Under the pieces are notes generated by a model that saw nothing but the letters and a program-made list of their open reading frames with translations, did no database searches and had not been told where the DNA came from. Below, piece after piece: positions 25,101-33,700 of a stretch of DNA of 64,000 nucleotides (position 1 is its first letter; each line of letters opens with the position of its first letter). Source of the stretch: Corella eumyota (lineage: Eukaryota; Chordata; Ascidiacea; Phlebobranchia; Corellidae); contig OY720100.1 in NCBI GenBank assembly GCA_963082875.1, positions 13,602,591 through 13,666,590 on the forward strand, in the 5' to 3' direction. The position numbers were made by a program, and so were the translations under genes.

Positions 25101-25307
25101 AATTTTTTATTAATAATATAATAAATAGGAATTTTAATTACTGAAATATACTTGGCAACACTTATTATTTTCGGGTTTTCCCTAACCAAAAACTCGCCGT
25201 AAAATTGTAAATAGTTTAACTTCATCAGCTGACAAGTAACTGGTAAATGAATTAAATCACTAGAAAAAAACAGAGATTGGCTTTTAGTTTTCAACTACTT
25301 TTTGAAA
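22146..25307. other. Intergenic region between receptor C and BLOC1S1
   Basis: Divergent promoter region, counterpart of 3550-7112 but without the MITE. It holds the open frame 22798-23019, one TGACGTCA near 24,439, a short CG-rich patch near 24,460-24,520 and a GTCACGTGA E-box at 24943-24951. No other gene is supported. Confidence 0.55.
24943..24951 (+). promoter_or_regulatory. CLEAR-type E-box upstream of BLOC1S1
   Basis: GTCACGTGA lies about 360 bp before the BLOC1S1 start and is also kept in the duplicate at 6362-6370. In vertebrates this sequence type binds MiT/TFE factors at lysosomal genes. BLOC1S1 acts on lysosome-related organelles, so the position makes sense, but binding here is inferred. 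Confidence 0.3.
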
Positions 25308-26986
25308 ATGTTGTCTTCAATGGTTAAAAACCACCGCACGAAACAACAGCAAATGAAAACCGTGCAAGCGAAGAGACACCAAGACGCAATAACTGCTGTT
25401 TACAAATTCAATGAGGGAATGATGACCGCTATAAACTCACAGTAATATATTGTTTTTTACTCTATAGTAGACTTACAGTAAAAACAACTTAGCGTTAAAG
25501 CAAATTATAACTCTTTGTTCATAATTCTTACCCCAATTCTAAAGGGCAATACTAAAAAATGGGGTAAAGGGAAGAGAAGGAGGAGGAGAAGCTCTAAAAG
25601 GAGGGAAGGAGGGGCTCAAGAAAATATTTTTGCAGTCATTTTTAGTAAGCAGCGAAAAATTGTTAATGCTTTATTGACAGACTAATGTCTTTTAGCATTG
25701 ACAATTTCCACTGCTTAATAAAAGTAACTGCAAAATACTTTTCCTTGAGTCTCTTCTCTCCTCCCTTTAGTTCTTCCCTCCCTACCTGTCTATCCTTCAC
25801 TCCCTCCTTTTAGTATTACCCAATTCTAAAGTATGCAATGTGGTACACCTGGCTTCACTACTTACTGACCTAACGTCCTGTGTTTGATTCCGACTGTTTT
25901 ACTACTCTAACCCCCCCTAAGTAAAAATTATAACTGGTTTGAACATCTGCCAAGCTTACATCCAATTGACAGATTGGCAGTCCTTATCAAAATCTATATT
26001 TTTTTAAAATTTTTTGTTTTAAAATAGAAAATAATAATAAAATAAATATTAATTTGTTCTGTTTTTAAATTGAGTATCTTTATTTTTTCTGGTTGCCAAT
26101 ACTTATTTTAATAATCTTTTTTTTAATAATTTAGGGTGTCAGTAGCATATGTCAACCAAGTAAACCTCGACACCGAAATGAAAAAATTACAAGCACAAGC
26201 CAATAGATTTGCAAAGTTAACTTCGCAGTGGTCCACAACTTTAAATGGATTTAACACAGCTTTAAAAGTAAGCTAAAAAAGACACATTTTAAGTGCCTTT
26301 TTTGTATTGTATAATTTTAAGAATGAAACAAATTTAAAAATATAAATTTTTAATACTAAATTGTTTTTCATTTTTAAGTGTTAAAATTATTATATCTTTT
26401 AATTGGTTTTACTACTGTATTATGCGTAAGGAGTTCGGCAGTGTGGTTTAGTGGTAAGAACACTTGCTACACCACCATGAGGTTGTGGGTTTAATTCTCA
26501 CTGCTCTAATGCTGTAGTGCCCTTGAGTAATGCGCTATAAACGGTATGAACTCCTGCTGAGCCAGCACTTAATCAGCAGCATAATTACTGGGCAAATATA
26601 ATCTATAATATTCAAAAAACTGCCACAGGCAACTCGAGACTAGGCAGAGGAACTGATATTACTTTATGTTTAGGTCGCGCATTCAACCTTCCCACATCGA
26701 GGATAAAAATATATACAAAAAAAATGATAACTAAAACAAACTAAAAGACAGTGTGTTGTAGTGGCGAAAAAGTCCTGAAATAGCCTATGTTCATGCAGTG
26801 AATTATTTACTTTGTAATTTAATTAAAATATTGATTTTGAGATTCTAATACTGTGTTATCTTTTGTTAGGAGTTAGGAGATGTTCAGAACTGGGCAGAGA
26901 GCATCGAGGAGGATTTACAATCGATAACCAAATCTCTCGAACACTTAAACAAAAGAAATGAAAGTAAACCAACAACTAGTTCCTAG
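25308..26986 (+). CDS. BLOC1S1: BLOC-1 subunit 1 (GCN5L1)
   Basis: Three exons, 25308-25441, 26135-26267 and 26870-26986, encode 127 residues, close to the short human form (about 125). The start MLSSMVKNHRTKQQQ matches the family's conserved N-terminus, and VAYVNQVNLDTEMKKLQAQA and ELGDVQNWAESIE match its central and C-terminal helices. The product is a coiled-coil subunit shared by BLOC-1 (biogenesis of lysosome-related organelles) and BORC (lysosome positioning); it has also been linked to mitochondrial protein acetylation. It is the intact member of the duplicated pair. It converges with GTF2E1, with about 600 bp between stop codons. Intron 2 carries a SINE. Confidence 0.95.
25840..25990 (+). 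repeat. Diverged SINE remnant in BLOC1S1 intron 1
   Basis: Counterpart of 7905-8045: GGCTTCACTAC head, TTTGATTCC B-box-like site and a CCAAGCTTACA/CCAATTG end. Confidence 0.4.
26436..26725 (+). repeat. tRNA-derived SINE in BLOC1S1 intron 2
   Basis: Head GTGGTTTAGTGGTAAGAACA fits a pol III A box, GGGTTTAATTC is a decayed B box, followed by CTCGAGACTAGG and an ATATATACAAAAAAAA tail. Orthologous to 8492-8770 in the duplicate. Confidence 0.8.
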
Positions 26987-27585
26987 TAAAGCTTACTTAT
27001 TTACAACCTAGAATAAGAAAGTAATTTATTATGAAGTCCAGCAATTAAATATTGTTGATTTATTATAATTTAAGTGGCATGTTGGGCACTTGCTTTATTT
27101 TAATTTTTACTACACATAGGGTAGTAAATGTTACCCTGACCTAGTTTTAAGTTGGTTAAAGCAGTATTGAATATGTTTGTCACATAGCCCGATAATTAGC
27201 CTGCTAATGGATTTTTTGGCTTAGCAGGAGTTAACAAGGACTATAATTTAGTTTAACTACTTGCAAAAAATCTTGTAGAGTTTTAATTTTTTATAACAAA
27301 GATTTAATATTTAGTTTTAATATTTTTGTTGTTGTATTCATTTAACAAATTTTTCTTGACCTTTAAAATACTCTTGTGCAATAATAAGTTTTATTTGTCA
27401 TGTAAAAAAGCAATTTTTGTATGAGAAAGTAAATTCATTTATTAATCAATTTTGTTTAAAAGTTCATAGTATTGTTAAAAATAATTTAACTCATGTATAT
27501 ACTAAAGATTTTTAAGTACAATAGTGGTAAAAATAAGGTGTTTAATATTTTACGTTTACGAAAATGATTTAAACTTTTTTACAAT
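26987..27585. other. Convergent 3' flank of BLOC1S1 and GTF2E1
   Basis: Holds the 3' untranslated regions of two converging genes. AATTAAATATTG near 27,044 and the AATAATAAG near 27,381 are possible poly(A) signals. No other feature seen. Confidence 0.6.
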
Positions 27586-28764
27586 TTATTCTTCCATTTC
27601 TTCATACATTCTTTGCCCTATTTCGATGTACTTTGCCTTCTCTTGCGGCGTCATAAGCTTAACTAACTCCTCACCTCTACCCACAACATCATCATAATGA
27701 TAATTGACTCCTCCAACAGTCATTATCATTCCATCATCATCGTCAACATCTTCAAATTCATCAGACTCGCTGTCCTCTTTTTGGTTACTAAGTTGAGAAT
27801 AAGACGGAGTAGGGACTTTTGATCGCTCTTGAACTAGTAACGTCTGGAGGACTTCGTCGTTAATTGGTTTGGAATCATTTTTCTCTATAGTTTGAATGCT
27901 AGTTGAGACCGGATTAATGTTTACACTGTTTTGGCCCATTACAGTGCTCTGTGTTAACCATGTCGGCATCTCTTTAGGTTTGTCCTCCACCTTTCTTTCG
28001 TTGCCAAGATTAATCGTTACATCTTGCTTGTAATCGATTTCCTGTGCGTTTCGGCCACGGGTCCAGTGGTCATCCGACTTCTGCTTGGAAGAGTTGCCAG
28101 ATCTGCTTACATTCGGATGTAAATGTGGAATAATTGTCGGTTTTGGTTCTAATACTTCAGCTGCCAAGTTGATGTTCTCAACTTCTTTAAGAAGCTTATA
28201 AACTGGCTCCATCTGCTCGTTAAACCTCGCTTGAGAGGTACGATTATCATCATCATGTACCGCATCTTTGTCTTCAACTACCTCAGTCGAACAGAAAGTA
28301 CAATTTAAAGTTCCAAAAACCGGGTCAATTAACTGATTTACTTCCAGATCGCTGTAAGTGTTTTGACAAGTCGGGCATTTAAAGTTAGGTCTGTTTGTTA
28401 AGTCTCTTTCTTTGGTTTCAATTCTTTTATGCATATGATGAAGCTTGTATTTAATAACGTTCGCTACGCTGCGGTAGTTAATATAATAATAATTATGTTT
28501 GGTACTTTTTCCGTCATCATGAGTTTCAACATAGGGCCTCGACTTTAAAAATTTATCGTTTTTTAGTTGGTTTAAAATGCATCGCAATTGTTTTTTGTCG
28601 TATTTAAGTAACTCAAGAATGTCGTCTTCTTTTACACATGGGTTGCGAACTAAGACATCGATTACAAGACCATGTTCAATTCCAAAAAATCCGCGGACAA
28701 CGAATCGAACTAATCTTTGTAAAGTGTCGGGCACCTCTCTTAATACATCAGGTTCATTTTCCAT
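27586..28764 (-). CDS. GTF2E1: General transcription factor IIE subunit 1 (TFIIE-alpha)
   Basis: An intronless frame of 392 residues (human about 439). The N-terminus has the TFIIE-alpha winged-helix region (VLREVPDTLQRLVRFVVRGF, then DDILELLKYDKKQLR and the basic KHNYYYINYRS). A zinc ribbon follows with C130, C133, C155 and C158. The middle is poorly conserved and Ser/Lys-rich. The C-terminus has the acidic run EFEDVDDDDG and the closing LMTPQEKAKYIEIGQRMYEE, which in other species contacts TFIIH. It recruits and stimulates TFIIH at pol II promoters in the nucleus. The start was chosen because MENEPDVLREVP aligns with the human MADPDVLTEVP. The family usually has introns in vertebrates; here none is needed. 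Confidence 0.97.
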   Translation of the reverse strand: MENEPDVLREVPDTLQRLVRFVVRGFFGIEHGLVIDVLVRNPCVKEDDILELLKYDKKQLRCILNQLKNDKFLKSRPYVETHDDGKSTKHNYYYINYRSVANVIKYKLHHMHKRIETKERDLTNRPNFKCPTCQNTYSDLEVNQLIDPVFGTLNCTFCSTEVVEDKDAVHDDDNRTSQARFNEQMEPVYKLLKEVENINLAAEVLEPKPTIIPHLHPNVSRSGNSSKQKSDDHWTRGRNAQEIDYKQDVTINLGNERKVEDKPKEMPTWLTQSTVMGQNSVNINPVSTSIQTIEKNDSKPINDEVLQTLLVQERSKVPTPSYSQLSNQKEDSESDEFEDVDDDDGMIMTVGGVNYHYDDVVGRGEELVKLMTPQEKAKYIEIGQRMYEEMEE

Positions 28765-28810
28765 CTTTTTTTAGAAAATTGTAAAAAACCTGTCATGTAA
28801 ACAAGTTAAG

Positions 28811-29175
28811 GTTCATGCAGCGTGGTGTAGTGGTAAGAACTCTTGCTACACCACACATGAGGTCATGGGTTCATGCAGCGTGGTGTAGTGGTAAGAACTC
28901 TTGCTACACCACACATGAGGTCATGGGTTCAATCCCCAATGATCTCATGCTGTAGCGCCCTTGAGTAAGGTGCTATAAACGGTATGAACTCCTGCTGAGC
29001 CAACACCTAATCAGTAGCATAATTACCGAGCAATTATAGTCTCTATAATATCCCAAACTGGCACAGGTAACTCGAGACTGGGTCGGAGTAACTTATGTTA
29101 CTCTATGTTTAAGTCGCGCATTTGACTTTCCCACATCGAGGATAAAGATATATACAAAAAAAAAAAAAAAAAAGG
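28811..29175 (+). repeat. Full-length tRNA-derived SINE with duplicated 58-bp head
   Basis: Best-preserved member here. The head has TGTAGTGGTAAGAACTCTTG (A-box type) and GGTTCAATCCCC (B box), followed by the body CTCGAGACTGGGTCGGAGTA and a long A tail. The first 58 bp (28811-28868) are repeated exactly at 28869-28926, so the element carries two A-box regions; only the second is followed by the B box. Its good preservation suggests a recent insertion. Confidence 0.9.
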
Positions 29176-29622
29176 TTAGAGATAACCGAAATTGTAACAA
29201 CATTACGAAAGTCAAAACGTTAGATTCGTGTTTTTTATCTAAATGTAAATGAAAATAAATATTCAAAATAAAAAAACACTAACGTTACAGTCGGGCAGTA
29301 GTAAGTTAAAATATATAATAAACGAAAAGGTCATTAACGTTAACGAAAATAAGGGCCTAAGCTCTCAATTGGTACATGCCTACTAATAACTCTTGAACGA
29401 ACGAAACTTTATCCTCATTTTTATAATATTTAAAAAGTTTCTTGGAGTAATATACAACGCTGTTTATGTAGCGTGCAGTTGTCCGCTCACAAAAAATTAA
29501 AATCTCCGTTATTAAATAATTTAAAAAACTTTTTGTTTAACAAGAAAAATAAAATGAAACTAAAAAACATTTTATAAACAAAGGTCAGTCAGGTGTAACC
29601 TTCACGTTTGTTGTTGTTCACG

Positions 29623-29634
29623 TTTGGCGGGAAA
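29623..29634 (+). promoter_or_regulatory. E2F-like site before NSMCE1
   Basis: TTTGGCGGGAAA matches the classical E2F consensus and lies about 90 bp before the NSMCE1 start codon. NSMCE1 and the following PRIM2 both act in replication and repair, so S-phase control would fit. Confidence 0.4.
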
Positions 29635-29724
29635 ATATGCCAGATTTCTAGAAAACAATAAAAAATACATTTTTTACGTTTTATGTAATAGTACATCAAA
29701 TAATTATTTAATTTATTAATAAAA

Positions 29725-30513
29725 ATGAGTTACACAAAGTCAAACATATACTTTCTTCAAGTTATGTTACATCGGGGGATAGTATCGGAGGAGGAATGCT
29801 TTCGTATCATCCAAAAATGTTATGAAATCAGCGAGGAGACATTTCAAGGAGATTTTATCGACTTCATCGGAACTGTGAACGACGAGCTCCATCCGTTTAA
29901 TTTTAAGATACGCACGGGTAAGCGTGAAGATAACGGTGAGACTGTGTACGTGTTAGTCAGCCTTGCAGAAAGTGAGTTAAACAAACTTGGTGGCAGCTTT
30001 AATAAAAGCGAAATTGATTTTTTTGTTAAAATCCTTGAGCTCATCGTCCAACTCGATGATCCTGATTATGTGGGAACAGTTTCCTCTATTGATGTTCTCA
30101 ACATAGCAGACTGCCTTACTCCAAAAATCTCTAAAACGGAGGCCAAAGATATGTTGCAAAGATTAGTGGACGAACACTGGATGTACAACAACTCCGGAAG
30201 GATATCCCTGTCTCCAAGAACAATACTAGAACTGGAACAATATCTGTGTAACAAATATGAGGGTTTTGTGTGTACATGTCCGATGTGTAGCAACATTGTA
30301 TTCCAGGGTAGGCCCTGTTTAGAGGATAACTGTGGAGCTAGGGTACATCATCATTGTGCCTTAAACAACATGAAACAAAGCAACCCAAAGTGTTTTAAGT
30401 GCGGTAAACCATGGACTGTTAATAATGAAGAAAGTATGGAAGGCGTGCAGTCTACTAGTAATGCGGGAAATTCCCATTCGCAAGTTTTGCGGGGTAGAAA
30501 ACGAAAACAGTAG
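29725..30513 (+). CDS. NSMCE1: NSE1, RING-like E3 subunit of the SMC5/6 complex
   Basis: An intronless frame of 262 residues, close to the human 266. The N-terminal two thirds form the winged-helix part that binds NSE3/NSE4 (MLHRGIVSEEECFRIIQKCY, FNFKIRTGKREDNGETVYVLV). The C-terminal variant RING has CxxC at 185/188, C198, C203, HHHC at 208-211 and CxxC at 223/226. With its partners it supports DNA repair and replication-fork stability in the nucleus. A basic KRKQ end may help nuclear import. PRIM2 follows 275 bp later in the same direction, with an AATAAA at about 30,610 and an acceptor-like site at 30,749 between them. Confidence 0.95.
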   Translation: MSYTKSNIYFLQVMLHRGIVSEEECFRIIQKCYEISEETFQGDFIDFIGTVNDELHPFNFKIRTGKREDNGETVYVLVSLAESELNKLGGSFNKSEIDFFVKILELIVQLDDPDYVGTVSSIDVLNIADCLTPKISKTEAKDMLQRLVDEHWMYNNSGRISLSPRTILELEQYLCNKYEGFVCTCPMCSNIVFQGRPCLEDNCGARVHHHCALNNMKQSNPKCFKCGKPWTVNNEESMEGVQSTSNAGNSHSQVLRGRKRKQ

Positions 30514-30740
30514 CACCTTGTTTTTTTCTTTTTTTTATAAAGAAAGTTACACAGTTTTTTTTATTTATATTTAAGTATTTATTTATAAAATTTGTTTAAA
30601 TTATTAAGCAATAAAATTGCTCATTAAATTGTTGTTTATTAGCAAGTTTATTTTTGACCCATTTAATTTAATAATTTACAAAATGCTGATGGCAACAAAA
30701 CTCCACTAAATTTTTTGTACAAATGTTGTTTATTTTTCTA

Positions 30741-30749
30741 TTTCTACAG
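30741..30749 (+). promoter_or_regulatory. Possible trans-splice acceptor before PRIM2
   Basis: A pyrimidine-rich run ending TTTCTACAG lies 40 bp before the PRIM2 start, with no obvious upstream donor in the short gap after NSMCE1. In Ciona, spliced-leader trans-splicing resolves operons at such sites. An ordinary 5' UTR intron is the alternative. Confidence 0.35.
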
Positions 30750-30788
30750 CCAGCATTTGTAGGTAAAAATATTCAAATAACTGTAAAA

Positions 30789-33700
30789 ATGCAATTTGGA
30801 GGAACTCCTTATGATGCAAAGAGAAGAAGGCAACGTAGATTAGTTCTCAATTCCCAAATTAGGTAGGAATAAGTTAAAAGAATAAACTGAATTTTTGACA
30901 TATTAATGAAAGCTATTTTACTAAAAATTATATATAGCCCATATAAAAACATGTAATTTTAGTTTTATTAATTTTTTATTTTTCTTTTTACCTTAAACCC
31001 CCTTTTAATTTAAAAAAAAAAATTATATATATATATATATACTTTATTTTAAATAAAGTGTCTTTTTATTTTAATTTTTGTTCATTCTGTAAAATGGCTT
31101 ACAACAACATACAGTGATCGGCTATCAACCAACTTAGAGTACTCTGTTTACTTATGTCTAATATTATTATTGGCACATACTTGATTTGTAAATACCTAAA
31201 TATTAAATATTGTTGTTAAATTTGTAGTCATGATGCCTACCCCCATGGTCTAATGATGTATAAAGATCCCCCAACGATGGACATTACTCTTCAAGAATTT
31301 GAAACTTTTGCCTTTGAAAGGGTCAAAGGTAATTTTACAAGTTTAAAAACAATGTATATATATTTGAACATTTATGATAATTATGTATTAATATATATAA
31401 CTTCCTTTTTTTATTTATTTATCCTTTATTTGTATATATCTTTATCCTCAATGTGGAAAAGTCGAATGCGCGACTTAAACATAGAGTGACATAAGTTACT
31501 CCGACCCAGTCTCGAGTTGCCTTTGGCAGTTTGGGATATTATAGATTATAATTGCCCAATAATTATACTGCTGAAGTGCTGACTTAGCTTGAGTTCATAC
31601 CGTTTATAGTGCCTTACTCAAGGGTGCTACAGCATGAGATCAGTGGGGATTAAACCCTTGACCTCATGTGTGGTGTAACAAATGTTCTTACCACTACACC
31701 ATGCTGCTGGCCACTTTCTGGTCTTGGCTTAAAAATTTATAAATTTTGAATGGTTTGTGATATTTGTCTGTGTTTTCTGAAAATCTTGTTATTTTAAATT
31801 GTTTTAAATTTAGTTCTACACTTTTTGGACACCTTATCTGTATCAGCAGTTAAACATAGTGTTGCATACAATGAAAAATTAACTCAATTTCTAAGAAAAA
31901 ATTACCAAGGATTTCTGCTACCTGTAAGTTTTAAAATATTATAAACTTAAATTCACAAATCTAACAAAATACATTCAATCAACTAAAAAAAACAATTTCA
32001 CCCTATATAATATATGAGGAAATTTTTTGTTGAGTGGCATATGTATTTTTAAATTATAGTGTGTATAGCCCGATTTGATTTATGATATTTTTTGCAACTA
32101 TAGACACACACAGAAAGGGAAATAAGTGATGCTGAGTTAGAATGGAGAAGAAAAGATCATATCTCACATTTCATTCTTAGACTTGCTTATTGTCGATCGT
32201 AAGTAAAATTTTTTAAGAAAATTTCAACTGAATAACTTTGGTAGTAGTGGTTAAAATACTTGGCTTTACTACATGAGGTCATAGGTTTGATCCTCACTGA
32301 TATCAAGCTGTAGCACTCTTAAGTAAGCCACTATAAACAATAAGAAGTTCTTCTGAGCCAATATTTAATCAGCAGTTTAATTATCAGGTAATCATAATCT
32401 ATAATATCCCAAACTGCCAAAGGCATCTTAAGACTGGGTCAGGGTTATAAAATTACCTTTTTTACGATAAAGTTAGAGATATATACGGAATAAAAAAATT
32501 CTAAATTATTAAAAAAGTGTTATTAAAATATATTTTTTAATTTTTAGTGAAGAACTGCGGCGTTGGTTCCTAGACAAAGAATTGGATTTATTTAAGTTTA
32601 GGTTTTTACAAGAAGGGACAGCAAGTGTTCAATCTTTTTTACAACTCAATGACCTCACTTACACCCCAGTAAGTTTCTTCTTACATTTTTCGTTTATTTT
32701 TAAAATAGTATATTTTTGTGCTAACTGTTAAAATATTTAAAAGTTAAAATAATGTAACTGTAATTATTTATTTTCCAATTACAAAATCTTGTTTATAAAT
32801 TTTTACTGCTTTTGTATTACTTCTTAATATAACCACTTATAACCCCTTAATTCTTATCCTTTTAGTATGGTAATTAGGCAAATTTGCATTGGAATTTTAA
32901 AATTTAGCTTAAAAAAGCTATAAATATTTTTTAAACAAAATTTCATATTAACCAATTGACTTTTTGAGTTCAAAATTGAACTTACATTTTTTTTAAAGAT
33001 TTCAGAAGAAGACAAAGAAAGATTTTCACCAGCGCTAAGCAAAATTTCAGCCGATATGACAGAATCTATGGTGGAAAAAAGTTTGTTTTATCGTGTTCCC
33101 TTTCAAGAAGTTCTCAACCTTGTTAGTGGAAAAAAAGTTTTTCTGTATAAGGTAAGCTTAATAAAGTAGTAATAAAAAAGAAAAAAGAATTAGTTTTTAA
33201 ATATTGCCATCAATTTTTCCTGTATTAGTGATTTTTTAATTTATTTTCAAAGTTCAGTTGCTTAATGTTTTTGTTTTTTTTGATAAGGGAGATGCTTTTG
33301 TGCCTCAACGAGAATTTTTGTCAATAATTAGCACCCAATTTCGTGAACATTTGTCCAAGGCTCTTACAGTAAGTTTAATTTATTAAAAAAATGTATACAG
33401 CTGCAAAGAGTAGCAGTTAGAAAACTTAGCTTCACTTCATAAGGTTTTTTGTTTAATCCCTGCTACTTTCATGCCTTAGCAAAATTTATTAAGGTGCTAT
33501 AAAACTATATAAACTTTTGTCAAGCTTTTTTTTGGAAGATAAATTACAATTTTAATCAATGATATCTTAAACTGCTACAACTTAATATTGGATCCAATTA
33601 ACTTATGTTACTCTATGAGCTGTTAAGTTATTGTTTTTACAATAAAAAATTTGTGAGGTAGTTAATGTAAAAAGAATAAAACTTTCTTTGAAATTAATCA

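Larger units (their letters stand above)
18597..26897. repeat. Segmental duplication, copy 2 (partner 1-8942)
   Basis: Bases 1-8942 recur here. For the first 4.9 kb the offset is a constant 18,596 and I noticed a single substitution (GTGG/GTCG at about 4007 and 22603). From about 4,928 (23,524) onward there are frequent substitutions and small indels, and copy 1 carries two extra MITEs. The shared segment ends inside BLOC1S1 exon 3. The left end of copy 1 lies outside the window. Confidence 0.95.
28765..29724. other. Divergent promoter region GTF2E1 / NSMCE1
   Basis: Separates two divergent genes. It holds one SINE with a duplicated head (28811-29175), a poly-A run at about 29158-29174, and the probable NSMCE1 promoter with an E2F-like site at 29623-29634. 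Nothing else stands out. Confidence 0.6.

Noticed and set aside
28577-28774. 65-codon plus-strand frame
   Set aside because: Shadow of the GTF2E1 coding strand.
29844-30296. Three minus-strand frames inside NSMCE1
   Set aside because: Shadows of a well-supported gene on the plus strand.
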